Shown here in pieces: positions 1 to 8,905 of a DNA stretch of 18,729 nt (the stretch's first letter is position 1; each line of letters starts with the position of its first letter). The stretch lies in NCBI GenBank assembly GCA_017624645.1, contig JAGAMQ010000117.1, forward strand, positions 1-18,729, read 5' to 3'. The DNA is from Oscillospiraceae bacterium (lineage in GTDB: Bacteria; Bacillota; Clostridia; Oscillospirales; Oscillospiraceae). The translations under genes and the position numbers were made by a program. Below the pieces are notes generated by a model that searched no databases, was not told the DNA's origin, and was given only the letters and a program-made list of their open reading frames with translations.

Positions 1-2
1 GG

Positions 3-95
3 GGTGCTGCACAGAACTATGACATTTGCCTGAACAGCAGCGTTGTAGGCATTGAAACCTGCGCTGACATCATCGTTTCCCTGGCGCAAAAATAA
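3..95 (+). CDS. C-terminal end of a cytidylate kinase-like protein (partial)
   Basis: Only the last 30 codons are in the window; the 5' part lies beyond the left edge. The frame stays open from base 3 to a TAA at 93-95 and reads GAAQNYDICLNSSVVGIE and onward to SLAQK. The pattern N-Y-D-x-C-L-N-S-S followed by G-I-E resembles the C-terminal strand of the cytidylate kinase-like (Cytidylate_kin2) family common in Clostridia. Those proteins are P-loop nucleotide kinases, but none of the catalytic motifs are visible here. A strong hairpin terminator on the same strand follows 16 bases after the stop, which supports this being a real gene end. The family call is from memory of a short motif and is moderate at best. 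Confidence 0.5.
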   Translation, partial: GAAQNYDICLNSSVVGIETCADIIVSLAQK

Positions 96-111
96 CCCCC
101 TGAAAGCGGCA

Positions 112-145
112 ACCCTCCTCCGTCAATGACGGAGGAGGGTATTTT
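112..145 (+). terminator. Rho-independent terminator of the plus-strand gene
   Basis: A perfect inverted repeat pairs ACCCTCCTCCGTCA (112-125) with TGACGGAGGAGGGT (127-140), followed on the plus strand by ATTTT (141-145). On the minus strand the hairpin is followed by GC-rich sequence with no T-run, so it is a good terminator for the plus-strand gene and a weak one for the minus-strand operon. The stop codon of the minus-strand DUF4317 gene (145-147) lies at the edge of the T-run. Confidence 0.85.
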
Positions 146-1296
146 CATACAGGAAGCGCTTCTTCCTCTGTGATGTGAATGGAAACCCCGTTTACTTCCA
201 CATTCTCATCTGCACAGATAAGGATGTATTTCACACCGCCGATCACCCGGGTCTCAATAAGGTCTGCGCGTTCCGGGTTCACCTTAATGGTCACATCCGG
301 AGTCTTAACCTCAAATTGCCGGTTATCGATGATATTCTTGGGATGAAGCTGTGTCTCCATACCGAAGGTCTCATCAAATTCCACGCTGAATTTACTGATC
401 TGCTGTTCCGGAACACCACCGGACTTCAGCGCAGTCTTAAGCTGCTCCTTGCCTACCATCAAAGGATCCGGATCTTTGCTTTCCTTATGCAGGTCAATGC
501 TCTGGCGCAGCTGTTCATGGACAATCTGCACCACATCCATGCTGCACTCCTCTCCCAATGAAGTGGAAAGAAGCGCTTCAAAGGACTGCTTTTGCTCTGC
601 CGCAGGCTTCGGTGCCGGCACCTTAAACAGCGCATCGATGAGGGTCTCGTTACTCTTCTTCGTGCTGTGGGTATAAAACAGAGCGTTATAAATATTGGTC
701 GACCGGTCATCAAAGGCGGGGAACAAAAATCCCAGTTCCGGTGCGCATATCTGCTGTGCTACACCGCCGTCATGGAATTCCTTGCTTTCAGACATGTAGC
801 GCAGGGCGGGCTTTGTCTGCTTCACCGGACACACCGCACACATAAGGTAACGGTAGACCTCTGTAGAGGAGTCCTCCTGGGTTTCGCCGTTCTTGTCCTT
901 AAATGGCACATCATAAGCATCTGCGCCAATAAGAATCACATAATTTTCATCAAAAGAAACATTGTCGATGATCTTTTGATACAGTTTCATACGAAGCTCA
1001 TCGTCCTGCAAGGCCGTTTCCCGAAGCTGCATCAGAAGCTTATGCTCCGGGCTGTCCGCCACCTGGGCTGTCCGGAAAGAGATATCGATGAGATTCTTGC
1101 CCAGTCCCCCAGACAGGACCCGCTTCATCACAGAAAAATACTTCTCCGCTTCGTTTTCCGGCATCATACCCACACTCTGACGGAAAGAGGAAATAATCTC
1201 CTTATTGGCATTGACATAGCAGCCGTAAATTGCTGCCATATTGCTTCGGTCACGGCGGGTTCTTCGACGAAGCTCTCCTACTTCCTTTTCATTCAT
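145..1296 (-). CDS. DUF4317 family protein, function unknown
   Basis: This 383-residue cytoplasmic protein has no signal peptide or membrane segment. The N-terminus (MNEKEVGELRRRTRRDRSNM, then a GCYVNANKEI segment) and full length match my recollection of DUF4317, a family found mainly in gut Clostridia with no known function. The middle (about residues 115-240) is rich in charged and aromatic residues and the C-terminal third looks like a beta-rich domain ending in EEEALPV. I see no catalytic motif. The start is supported by GTGAGGTAAGCT just before the ATG. It lies 32 bases downstream of pgsA and is the last gene of the long minus-strand run, so it is probably cotranscribed with it. The family name is established; any role would be a guess. 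Confidence 0.8.
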   Translation of the reverse strand: MNEKEVGELRRRTRRDRSNMAAIYGCYVNANKEIISSFRQSVGMMPENEAEKYFSVMKRVLSGGLGKNLIDISFRTAQVADSPEHKLLMQLRETALQDDELRMKLYQKIIDNVSFDENYVILIGADAYDVPFKDKNGETQEDSSTEVYRYLMCAVCPVKQTKPALRYMSESKEFHDGGVAQQICAPELGFLFPAFDDRSTNIYNALFYTHSTKKSNETLIDALFKVPAPKPAAEQKQSFEALLSTSLGEECSMDVVQIVHEQLRQSIDLHKESKDPDPLMVGKEQLKTALKSGGVPEQQISKFSVEFDETFGMETQLHPKNIIDNRQFEVKTPDVTIKVNPERADLIETRVIGGVKYILICADENVEVNGVSIHITEEEALPV

Positions 1297-1328
1297 AGCT
1301 TACCTCACAAATTGGCCGCGGGGGTACA

Positions 1329-1862
1329 TCAGTCCTCCCAAAGGCAGTTCCAGTTCTGAACAAAGTACTCCACGCCGGAATACACCGTGGTAACAACGAT
1401 CACAGCAATAATGATCCAACGCAGAATATCAAGCTGGGGCAATCCCATAAGCACGCACAGGCCGATCATAGTGCTGGCAGTCTTAACCTTTCCGCTCCAG
1501 CCTGCGGCAATGACCTTACCCTTGCCAACAGCAACAAGGCGAAGGCCGGTCACAGCACACTCACGGGTCAGAACGATCATCAGTGCCCAAGCGGGAAACT
1601 GTCCCCACTCGCAGAACATAGTCATAGCAGCAATCACCAGCAGCTTATCTGCAAGGGGGTCTAAAAACTTCCCGAAATCACTGACCTGATTATACTTTCT
1701 GGCGATCTGACCGTCCACATAGTCTGTCAGACTGGCAATGATAAACACCGCCAGAGAAAGCCACATCCATAGCCCTGTCTCACCGCCGCTCATATACATA
1801 AGCCACATAAAAAGCGGGATAAAGGCAACCCGAACCAAAGTGATCTTACTTGCTGTTGTCAT
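1329..1862 (-). CDS. pgsA: CDP-diacylglycerol--glycerol-3-phosphate 3-phosphatidyltransferase
   Basis: PgsA makes phosphatidylglycerol phosphate from CDP-diacylglycerol and glycerol 3-phosphate, the committed step to phosphatidylglycerol and cardiolipin, in the cytoplasmic membrane. The 177-residue protein has the complete CDP-alcohol phosphatidyltransferase motif D-x2-D-G-x2-A-R-x8-G-x3-D-x3-D: D47, D50, G51, A54, R55, G64, D68 and D72. Hydrophobic segments lie near residues 8-24, 31-46, 74-98 and 131-168, as expected for this multi-pass family, and the length is normal. The ATG is 2 bases after the rimO stop and its Shine-Dalgarno GGAGGAATAAAT is formed by the last codons of rimO, so the two are likely translationally coupled. 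rimO-pgsA adjacency is common in Firmicutes. Confidence is high. Confidence 0.95.
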   Translation of the reverse strand: MTTASKITLVRVAFIPLFMWLMYMSGGETGLWMWLSLAVFIIASLTDYVDGQIARKYNQVSDFGKFLDPLADKLLVIAAMTMFCEWGQFPAWALMIVLTRECAVTGLRLVAVGKGKVIAAGWSGKVKTASTMIGLCVLMGLPQLDILRWIIIAVIVVTTVYSGVEYFVQNWNCLWED

Positions 1863-1864
1863 AT

Positions 1865-3193
1865 TTATTCCTCCAACAGATAGCCGGACAGTTCTCCGTC
1901 CACAATGCCATCAATGCATACTTTTACAAAGCTGCCCTCAGACAGCGCCTCTTCACTGGCGATCCACACTCTGCCGTCAATCTCCGGGGAATCGGCATAG
2001 GATCTACCGTAAAACTGGCAATATTCTTCATCATATCCGTCTACCAGAACATCCAATGTAGCACCCAGCATCCGTTCATTGTAATCGTCCATAATTCGGG
2101 ACTGGATCTGTCCGATGAGCTGCGCCCGTTCCTGGGCGATCTGAGAATCTGGATATTCCATTTCCGCAGCCGATGTTCCCTCCTCCGGAGAGAACGGAAA
2201 GGCTCCTACACGCTCCAAGCGAAGTTCCTTCAGGAATTCGCAAAGTTCCAGGAACTCCTGCTCCCCCTCTCCCGGCAAGCCGGTGATGACACTGGTACGC
2301 AGCACCAGCCCGGGGATCGCTTTACGGAGCTTTCCAAACAGCTGTCGCAGGTAATTTCCGTCTCCCCGGCGGTTCATGAGCTTCAGTATCTTATCATTGC
2401 AATGCTGAATGGGTATGTCCAGATATTTCACGATCTTGGGTTCCGTTGCCAGCACTTGGATCAATTCATCGTCGATCTCATCAGGGTACACATAGTGGAC
2501 CCGGATCCAACGGAATCCGTCAATGGCACACAATTCACGCAGCAGCTGGGGCAGCAGTCGCGTTCCGCCTGTCAGATCCGTTCCGTAGCGGCTGGTATCC
2601 TGGGCTACAACGATCAGTTCTTTCACACCGCTGGCAGCCAGCAGCCGTGCTTCATACAGAACATCATCCATACTTCTGCTGCGGAATTTTCCCCGCAGGT
2701 AGGGAATGATGCAATAGGAGCAGCGGTTATCGCAGCCCTCCGCAACTTTTATGTACGCGTAGTGTTCCGGTGTGGTAAGGATGCGCCCGGTCTCTTCTTC
2801 CGGAGCATCGATGGAACCAAAGGAAGCTACCTGCCGGCCCTCCAGCAGGGCATCCACTGCGGCGACGATCTCTGTATAGCTGCCCGTTCCCAAAACACCG
2901 TCCACCTCAGGGAGCTGTGTAAGGATCTCCTCCTGGTATCTTTGGGAAAGGCAGCCTGTGACCAGGATCTTACCAACAGCGCCCTGTTCCTTCAGCTGTG
3001 CTGTACGCAGGATGAAGTCAATGGCCTCCGCCTTGGCAGAATCGATAAAACCACAGGTGTTGATCACCACAACATCCGCTCCTCCCACATCCGCCAGCAC
3101 AGTATGTCCGGCTTCCTGCAGACGGAACATCATCCGCTCACAGTCCACCTGATTTTTTGCACATCCCAGTGATATAAATCCGATATTTGCCAT
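1865..3193 (-). CDS. rimO: Ribosomal protein uS12 aspartate methylthiotransferase
   Basis: RimO is a radical-SAM enzyme with two 4Fe-4S clusters that adds a methylthio group to an aspartate of ribosomal protein S12. From the chosen start the protein is 442 residues. The N-terminal UPF0004 domain has cluster cysteines C11 (SLGCAKN), C47 (INTCGF) and C81 (VTGC); the radical-SAM CxxxCxxC is C154, C158, C161 (EGCDNRCSYC); a TRAM domain occupies about residues 375-442. The motifs separate it from MiaB mainly by SLGCAKN and the EGCDNRCSYCIIP context. The frame is open upstream to 3286, but MANIGFISLG at 3193 is the family start and has GGAGGAATAAC directly before it. It begins one base after the recX stop, so it is probably coupled to recX. 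Confidence 0.95.
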   Translation of the reverse strand: MANIGFISLGCAKNQVDCERMMFRLQEAGHTVLADVGGADVVVINTCGFIDSAKAEAIDFILRTAQLKEQGAVGKILVTGCLSQRYQEEILTQLPEVDGVLGTGSYTEIVAAVDALLEGRQVASFGSIDAPEEETGRILTTPEHYAYIKVAEGCDNRCSYCIIPYLRGKFRSRSMDDVLYEARLLAASGVKELIVVAQDTSRYGTDLTGGTRLLPQLLRELCAIDGFRWIRVHYVYPDEIDDELIQVLATEPKIVKYLDIPIQHCNDKILKLMNRRGDGNYLRQLFGKLRKAIPGLVLRTSVITGLPGEGEQEFLELCEFLKELRLERVGAFPFSPEEGTSAAEMEYPDSQIAQERAQLIGQIQSRIMDDYNERMLGATLDVLVDGYDEEYCQFYGRSYADSPEIDGRVWIASEEALSEGSFVKVCIDGIVDGELSGYLLEE

Positions 3194-3194
3194 G

Positions 3195-3824
3195 TTATTC
3201 CTCCGGAAAATCTTCCGTATCCACAGAAAGCCGGTCCAAGCCTCTGCGTATATCGTGATAACTGTGCCCTCTTCGCAGCAGCGCATCTATTGCCCTTTGC
3301 AGGTCTTTTTTGTCCCAATCTGAACCCAAGCGATTCCGCAGAAATGCTACAATGGGTTCTGTCTGTTCCGGATAATCCGCAAGAGCCTCTTCCCACAGAT
3401 CTTTGGGGATTCTTTTTTCATAAAGCGCCTGCTTGGCTCTGGCAATGCCATAGCCCTTGCTGATACATCTTTGAACCACCTGATAGGCCGTCTGTCTGTC
3501 GTCCAGCAGGGACATATCCTCCAGCCACTGTACCGCTGCCTGCGCCTGACGGGGATCTTCCCCCTTGTGAACCAATCTGCGCTGCAGGTCCGATTTGGAA
3601 ACACTGGCAGCTGACAAAATCCTGATTGCCCGCATTTTTGCAGACATTGCGCCTGCCGCCTCCTGCAGTTTCCTCAGTTCCTGGGCATCCATTTCCCGTC
3701 CGGGGTACAGGGAAAAATCCTCCACAGTCTGCCGGTACAGGCGCATGGTACTGCCGTCTTCAAAGCGCACCAGGTGCCTCCCTGCCCGGTCAGGCTGGGA
3801 GGCAACACTGTCAATCCTCATCAT
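3195..3824 (-). CDS. recX: Recombination regulator RecX
   Basis: RecX binds RecA filaments and modulates (usually inhibits) RecA recombinase and coprotease activity. The 209-residue product has an N-terminal beta-like segment followed by the repeated three-helix modules of the RecX family: residues about 60-110 with [20 protein letters not shown], about 110-155 with [20 protein letters not shown], and about 165-205 with [20 protein letters not shown] then GHSYHDI. The length is normal. It starts with two ATGs inside the 3' end of recA and overlaps it by 14 bases. No strong Shine-Dalgarno is seen, so translation is likely coupled to recA. Its stop is one base from the rimO start. The recA-recX pairing supports the call. 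Confidence 0.9.
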   Translation of the reverse strand: MMRIDSVASQPDRAGRHLVRFEDGSTMRLYRQTVEDFSLYPGREMDAQELRKLQEAAGAMSAKMRAIRILSAASVSKSDLQRRLVHKGEDPRQAQAAVQWLEDMSLLDDRQTAYQVVQRCISKGYGIARAKQALYEKRIPKDLWEEALADYPEQTEPIVAFLRNRLGSDWDKKDLQRAIDALLRRGHSYHDIRRGLDRLSVDTEDFPEE

Positions 3825-4911
3825 TAAAGTCGTCCGCGCTCACCGCAACAGGGCGCTCAGCAGCCCGTGCTGGCTCACGGGGGGCACTGCCCTGCAGAAG
3901 ATTCTGCCGGATCTTTGCTTCCACTTCCTCGGCGATCTCGGGATTCTCCATCAGGTAGGTCTTAACACTGTCCTTACCCTGACCGATCCGCTCGTCGCCC
4001 ATGCTGAACCAGCTGCCGCTCTTCTGTACAATATCCATCTGAACAGCCAGATCCACCAGTTCGCCCCACTTACTGATACCCTGACCGTACATGATATCAA
4101 AGTATGCTTCACGGAAAGGAGGCGCTACCTTATTCTTGACCACCTTGACACGGGTCTTGTTGCCGATGATATTGCCGGCTTCCTTGATGGCCTCTACCTT
4201 ACGCACATCCAGGCGCACAGAGGAATAGAACTTCAGTGCATTGCCACCGGTGGTGGTTTCGGGATTGCCATACATGACACCGATCTTCATACGAAGCTGG
4301 TTGATGAAAATAACCACACAGTTGGTCTTGGCAATGGTGCCTGCCAGCTTACGCAGTGCCTGGGACATTAGACGGGCCTGCAGACCCACAAAAGTGTCGC
4401 CCATCTCTCCCTCGATCTCCTGCTTGGGTACAAGAGCTGCAACAGAGTCCACAACCACAGCATCCACCGCACCGGAGCGTACCAGTGCGTCGGTGATCTC
4501 CAACGCCTGCTCACCGGTATCCGGCTGGGACACCAGCATGTTATCGGTATCTACACCCAGGGCAGCTGCATAGACAGGATCCAATGCATGCTCCGCATCC
4601 ACAAAGGCTACTTCGCCGCCCATTTTCTGTGCTTCTGCTAAAATGTGAAGGGCGAGGGTGGTCTTACCGGAGGATTCCGGTCCGTAGATCTCAATAATGC
4701 GGCCCTTGGGAACGCCGCCAATACCCAGCGCGGCATCCAAGGCCAAGGAACCGGTGGGGATCGCTTCCACATTCATCTCCGGACGGTCACCCAAACGCAT
4801 AACGGTACCCTTACCGAAATTCTTCTCAATTTGGGACAGGGCAGTCTGCAATGCCTTCTTCTTATCAGAAGCAGGAGCCGGTGCATCATACACAGTTTTC
4901 TTTGTTGCCAT
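3811..4911 (-). CDS. recA: DNA recombinase RecA
   Basis: RecA is the ATP-dependent strand-exchange protein of homologous recombination and the coprotease of the SOS response. The 366-residue product is full length: Walker A GPESSGKT at residues 77-84, Walker B region [11 protein letters not shown], the [19 protein letters not shown] region spanning loop L2, and an acidic tail ending DDFNDED. The start MATKKT is preceded by GAGGATGATTAAAA. It lies 2 bases after prmC, so it has no intergenic space of its own. I found no Clostridia-type LexA box (GAAC-4-GTTC) just upstream, so SOS control would have to come from further away or be absent. No inteins or odd residues were seen. Confidence 0.98.
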   Translation of the reverse strand: MATKKTVYDAPAPASDKKKALQTALSQIEKNFGKGTVMRLGDRPEMNVEAIPTGSLALDAALGIGGVPKGRIIEIYGPESSGKTTLALHILAEAQKMGGEVAFVDAEHALDPVYAAALGVDTDNMLVSQPDTGEQALEITDALVRSGAVDAVVVDSVAALVPKQEIEGEMGDTFVGLQARLMSQALRKLAGTIAKTNCVVIFINQLRMKIGVMYGNPETTTGGNALKFYSSVRLDVRKVEAIKEAGNIIGNKTRVKVVKNKVAPPFREAYFDIMYGQGISKWGELVDLAVQMDIVQKSGSWFSMGDERIGQGKDSVKTYLMENPEIAEEVEAKIRQNLLQGSAPREPARAAERPVAVSADDFNDED

Positions 4912-4913
4912 TT

Positions 4914-5789
4914 TTAATCATCCTCTCTGCCGTGCTGTGCAAGTACGGCACGTTCTCTGTCGTTATAATCTCTGGAACGCTCCAGTATGGTATACCCATT
5001 CTCTTCCAGGATGCTGCACACCGCATCCCCCTGCCCCATGCCAAACTCAAAGCACAGGAAACCGCCCGATTTCAACGCCTGGACATAATTTTTGGCAATA
5101 GAACGGTAAAAATCCAAACCATCCTCTCCACCGTACAGAGCCAGGTGGGGTTCAAAATCCCGGACACTTCTGTCTAACTGCTGCATCTCCTGCCCCGTCA
5201 CGTAAGGGGGATTGGATACGATCATATCAAATTTTCCGAGAAATGCCGGAGGGGACTGCAAGGCATCTGCTTTAACACAGGAAACCCTTGCCGAAAGCTT
5301 CTGCAGTTTGATATTCTGTTTTGCCACCGCCATGGCACCGGGAGAGACATCTGCCAGGGTGATCCGGGCATCCTTGACCCGATTTGCAATGGCAAGACCG
5401 ATACAGCCGGAGCCGGTACAAAGATCCAAAATCCGGGGTGCGGTTTGCAGGAACAGCGCTTTTTGGATCGCCAGCTCTGTTACTGCGCAGGTATCGTCCC
5501 GGGGAATCAGAACATTCCGGTCCACAACAAGGGTCATGCCATAGAAATCCCACTGACCCAATATATAAGCAAGAGGCTCTCCGGACATCACCCGTTCTAC
5601 CCCATTGAAGAATCCGTCACAGACTTCTTGGGATGCATAATGCTCCCGCTGATCCACGATTTGTTCATACCGTTTACCGGATATACCGCACAGGAGGTTG
5701 CGGGCCGTAAGGCTCGCCGTTTGTGCATCCCACGTTTCAGACAGGAGTTTCCTGCCCTCCAAATAAAGTTCACCGTATTTTTTTACCAT
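4914..5789 (-). CDS. prmC: Release factor glutamine N5-methyltransferase
   Basis: PrmC methylates the glutamine of the GGQ motif in peptide release factors RF1 and RF2 using S-adenosylmethionine. The 291-residue protein has an N-terminal helical substrate-recognition domain (about residues 1-85), the SAM-binding motif [10 protein letters not shown] at 122-131 and the diagnostic NPPY at 193-196. The usual IPRPETE motif reads IPRDDT at 95-100, a deviation from the textbook motif. It overlaps DUF1385 by 7 bases; GGAGGAGG lies about 15 bases upstream, rather far, so translation may depend on coupling. DUF1385-prmC adjacency is typical of Firmicutes. The usual partner prfA is not beside it; recA follows instead. 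Confidence 0.93.
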   Translation of the reverse strand: MVKKYGELYLEGRKLLSETWDAQTASLTARNLLCGISGKRYEQIVDQREHYASQEVCDGFFNGVERVMSGEPLAYILGQWDFYGMTLVVDRNVLIPRDDTCAVTELAIQKALFLQTAPRILDLCTGSGCIGLAIANRVKDARITLADVSPGAMAVAKQNIKLQKLSARVSCVKADALQSPPAFLGKFDMIVSNPPYVTGQEMQQLDRSVRDFEPHLALYGGEDGLDFYRSIAKNYVQALKSGGFLCFEFGMGQGDAVCSILEENGYTILERSRDYNDRERAVLAQHGREDD

Positions 5790-6772
5790 CTGTCCGTACC
5801 GGCCTCCTCCGGAAGCACGGCCTCCAGCGCTGCAATTCCCACCTGGATCATGGAGTCGTCCGGTTCATTGGTGGTAAAATTTTGAAACCACATACCCGGT
5901 GCCGTAAGAATCCGGGTCAGGAAATTATCATAACGACCCACAAGCCGGTTGATCTCATAACTGATGGCAACCACCAACGGAAGCAGCAACAGCTTCAAAA
6001 GGATCATAACCACCCGATACAGAAGACTTCCAAGGATCATCTCCAAATTGGGAATCACCATCAAAACCAAAGAAGATGTGGCACTGAACACGAGAATGGA
6101 AAGAATCAGCACCACAAACAGAAAGCTGGTTCCGCACCGGGGATGCTTCCGGGTCTGCATCCTTACGTTTTCTACCGTAAGGGGAAGTCCTGCCTCGTAA
6201 CAACGGATGGTCTTATGCTCTGCACCGTGATAGGCAAAGACTCGCTTCATTTCCGACATACGAGAAACAAGCAGCATATAACCGAAGAAAATAGCAATCC
6301 GGATCAGACCCTCCACAAGATTCAAAAACAAAGTGTTGGGGATCAAGGGACTGATCAGACCCCCAATGATGCCCGGCAGGAGAAAAAACAGCAGTACGGA
6401 CATACCCAAGCCCAATGCAACAGCTCCGCCGATAAGATATTTCTGAAATTTATCGTCCCCCAGCTTCTTTTCCAGCCACCGATCAAACTTAGACAGCTCC
6501 TGCTCTTCCTCCATCTCCGGAGAAAGGTCAGCGGAGCGCATCAAGGCTTTCACGCCGGTAATCTGGGCATCGATAAAACCAACAGCACCACGAATCAGGG
6601 GCCAGGTCTTCACAGAACCCTTTCTTGCTTTCTTTCTGGGGGACACTTCCACATGAAGCTCTCCGTTTTTGCGCACCACAACCGCATCCTTATCCGGTCC
6701 GCGCATCATAATGCCTTCGATCAGCGCCTGTCCGCCGATGACGGTCTTAAATTTTTCCTGTGTATTTGCCAT
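5783..6772 (-). CDS. DUF1385 family membrane protein (YqhQ-like)
   Basis: This 329-residue multi-pass membrane protein belongs to DUF1385, whose Bacillus member is YqhQ; the family's biochemical role is not established. The family signature GGQALIEGIMMRGP sits at residues 13-26, and a second conserved block includes AEHKTIRCYEAG and later HPRCGTSFLF before a hydrophobic stretch. Hydrophobic segments lie about residues 114-146, 150-170, 212-240 and 250-276. The start has AGGAAGGAAAAA before ATG. It lies 11 bases after the histidine kinase and overlaps prmC by 7 bases, the usual DUF1385-prmC pairing. An older speculation links the family to metal-dependent enzymes, which I cannot support from the sequence. 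Confidence 0.9.
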   Translation of the reverse strand: MANTQEKFKTVIGGQALIEGIMMRGPDKDAVVVRKNGELHVEVSPRKKARKGSVKTWPLIRGAVGFIDAQITGVKALMRSADLSPEMEEEQELSKFDRWLEKKLGDDKFQKYLIGGAVALGLGMSVLLFFLLPGIIGGLISPLIPNTLFLNLVEGLIRIAIFFGYMLLVSRMSEMKRVFAYHGAEHKTIRCYEAGLPLTVENVRMQTRKHPRCGTSFLFVVLILSILVFSATSSLVLMVIPNLEMILGSLLYRVVMILLKLLLLPLVVAISYEINRLVGRYDNFLTRILTAPGMWFQNFTTNEPDDSMIQVGIAALEAVLPEEAGTDRW

Positions 6773-6783
6773 TTTTTCCTTCC

Positions 6784-8193
6784 TTACTGGGTTGCGGGAA
6801 TACGCACTGTCACCAAGGTTCCGCCTCCATCCGCATTTTCCAATGTCAATGTACCGCCATGCATGGCAACGATCTCATCACACACGGAAAGGCCGATGCC
6901 GGTACCCCTTGCCTTAGAGCTTCCCTTATAGAATTTTTTCTTTACCAGGGGCAGCTCATCCTCCGGGATGCCGGGGCCAAAATCTCGGATGGTCACCACG
7001 ACCACAGTTTCCTCATAGGAGATAGCAGCATCAATCCGCTGTCCCTCTCTGCCATGCTTGGCAGCATTGTCAAGAATGTTCAGAAACACCTGACGCAAGC
7101 GTTTGGGATCACAGGACACCTCAGGAATTTCATCGTCATTGTCCAAATACTCCAGTTTTATTCCATCCTGTGCCAAACGGCTTCCATACATAAATACCGT
7201 ATCTTCAAATTCGCTGCGCAGGTCTGTCAATTCCATATTCAGCGTCATGCGGTCATCCTGAATACGGGTGAAGTCCAGCAGGCTGAGCACCATATCTGTC
7301 AGTCTCCCGGCCTCTTTATGGATAATTTTCATACCTCGGCGAGTATCCTTATCCAAATCATCACTGCTCAGGAGCGTCTCGCTCCAGCCGGTGATAGCTG
7401 TCAGTGGAGTACGAAGCTCATGGGAAAGGGAGGAGATAAACTCTGCCTGCATCTTTTCATTCTGATTGATCTGCATGGACATCTCATTGATGGTATCCGC
7501 AAGCTCACCCACTTCATCGTCATACTTGGTTTCCAACTGAATACCGTAGCTTCCGCCTGTGATCTTCTTTGCCTTTTCAATGATCTCCCGCAAGGGTGAC
7601 AGAATAGAACGGATAAAGTAGTTACCGCTGTATACAACGACCAGAAGAACCACCGCAAGGGACAAAAGGGCAATACCAGCCACGCGGGCGATCTGGCGAT
7701 CCATAAGTTGCGTGGAACTGACATAGCGGAGAACACCGATGACTTCTCCATTGCTGTAGATCATGGGACTGGATACCGCAATGATCCGCTCCCCCGTTGC
7801 CGGATTCGTGCCCACATAAGGCCGGATGCTCCGGCTGTGGACGGCTTCCGTAATATCCGAGGTTGTGGGCGAAGGTCCTGCCCAACTGCCATGGGATGAA
7901 GCCACGATCTTGCCTCTGGCGTTGATAAACTGCAGCTCCAGCTTTCCCTTGTCCTCAAAGGTTTGCGCATAGGTGATACAAGACTGGTAGTACTGGTTAT
8001 AACTTTGGTTCAGGTAATCCGCAAAGAATTCTGTGGTGGTATGCGCCCGGTAGCGCATATCCGATTCCATGGAGGAATAGTAGTAGGCAGCGAACATGGC
8101 AGTCACCGCCAACACACAGGCAATGCCCAGAGCGCAGACCACAGATACCGTATTCAAAAGCCAGCGGCGACGAAGTCCCTTTACTCTGCGCAC
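6784..8193 (-). CDS. Membrane sensor histidine kinase with HAMP domain
   Basis: This is the sensor of a two-component system; it would phosphorylate the response regulator encoded just upstream. The 469-residue protein has a first transmembrane helix at about 13-38, an extracytoplasmic domain of about 130 residues that looks PAS/Cache-like (GKIVASSHG, TGERIIAVSSP, VIGVLRYVSS), a second helix at about 172-190, and HAMP at about 190-245. HisKA carries the phospho-acceptor H258 in SSLSHELRTP. HATPase_c has N376 in NILDNAAKHG, DFGPG at 404-408 and GTGIGLS at 430-436. All catalytic motifs are intact. The start codon is GTG with AAGGAGG 7 bases before it. The ligand is unknown; WalK, PhoR and ResE are the nearest well-known architectures. 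Confidence 0.92.
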   Translation of the reverse strand: MRRVKGLRRRWLLNTVSVVCALGIACVLAVTAMFAAYYYSSMESDMRYRAHTTTEFFADYLNQSYNQYYQSCITYAQTFEDKGKLELQFINARGKIVASSHGSWAGPSPTTSDITEAVHSRSIRPYVGTNPATGERIIAVSSPMIYSNGEVIGVLRYVSSTQLMDRQIARVAGIALLSLAVVLLVVVYSGNYFIRSILSPLREIIEKAKKITGGSYGIQLETKYDDEVGELADTINEMSMQINQNEKMQAEFISSLSHELRTPLTAITGWSETLLSSDDLDKDTRRGMKIIHKEAGRLTDMVLSLLDFTRIQDDRMTLNMELTDLRSEFEDTVFMYGSRLAQDGIKLEYLDNDDEIPEVSCDPKRLRQVFLNILDNAAKHGREGQRIDAAISYEETVVVVTIRDFGPGIPEDELPLVKKKFYKGSSKARGTGIGLSVCDEIVAMHGGTLTLENADGGGTLVTVRIPATQ

Positions 8194-8208
8194 GGCACTC
8201 CCTCCTTT

Positions 8209-8895
8209 TTATGCGCCCCACTTGTAGCCAAAGCCCCAGACCGTTGTAATATAGGTGGGGTTGGCCGTGTCATCCTCTATCTTAATACGAAGCCGTCGGA
8301 TATTCACATCCACGATCTTCAATTCGCCCTCGTAATCTCTGCCCCAAACGGCAGACAATATCTCCTCACGGGACAATGCTCTGCCGGGGTTCTGCATAAA
8401 CAGCTTCAAAATGGAATACTCCACCTGTGTAAGGCGGATCCTGCTGCCTGCCTTCTCAAGGGTATGATTACGGGTATTCATCACAAAAGGTCCTTGCGAA
8501 AGATGCTCCGCGTCCTGCACTGCCTCAGTACCCATTCTGCGGTACAGCGCATCGATACGGGCGGTGAGCTCTGCCGGTGAGAAGGGTTTTGTTACATAGT
8601 CATCCGCACCGGTCATGAGACCCGTAACCTTGTCCATTTCCTGTGTACGGGCGGTGAGCATCATAATACCGATCTGCTTATTGGTGGCACGGATCCGACG
8701 GCACACCTCAAAGCCATCCATATCCGGCAGCATGATATCCAATATTGCCACACCGATATCCGGGTGGTCCCGCAGCCGGTCCAGTGCTTCCTGTCCCGTT
8801 CCTGCCTCAATGGTATCGTAGCCCGCACGCTTCAGATTGATCACCACAAAGCTGCGGATATTTACTTCGTCTTCCAAAATAAGAACTTTCTTCAT
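8209..8895 (-). CDS. OmpR/PhoB-family response regulator
   Basis: This 228-residue transcription regulator pairs with the kinase 15 bases downstream. The receiver domain (about 1-115) has the acidic pair E8/D9, phospho-acceptor D53 in ILDIMLPDMDG, switch residue T81 and K103 in GADDYVTKPF. The C-terminal winged helix (about 130-228) has the family pattern LTQVEYSILKLFMQNPGRAL, then REEILSAVWG, then VDVNIRRLRIKIE, and ends GFGYKWGA. The start ATG has GAGGTGGCAT before it, 10 bases after the lipoprotein gene. Its target genes cannot be told from this window; self-regulation of the lipoprotein promoter at 10249-10277 is a reasonable guess only. Confidence 0.95.
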   Translation of the reverse strand: MKKVLILEDEVNIRSFVVINLKRAGYDTIEAGTGQEALDRLRDHPDIGVAILDIMLPDMDGFEVCRRIRATNKQIGIMMLTARTQEMDKVTGLMTGADDYVTKPFSPAELTARIDALYRRMGTEAVQDAEHLSQGPFVMNTRNHTLEKAGSRIRLTQVEYSILKLFMQNPGRALSREEILSAVWGRDYEGELKIVDVNIRRLRIKIEDDTANPTYITTVWGFGYKWGA

Positions 8896-8905
8896 ATGCC
8901 ACCTC

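Noticed and set aside
592..1359. 255-codon open frame on the plus strand opposite the DUF4317 gene
   Set aside because: Antisense shadow with no start signal and His/Leu-rich composition.
1850..3172. 440-codon open frame on the plus strand opposite rimO
   Set aside because: It lies fully over rimO, which has all its cysteine motifs; the antisense product shows no recognisable domain and no ribosome site.
4960..5000. CTGGA-ACGC-TCCAG palindrome and TATAAC in the 3' part of prmC as a recA operator and promoter
   Set aside because: They lie in a conserved coding region, the palindrome does not match the LexA box of Clostridia, and no good -35 is placed for the -10.
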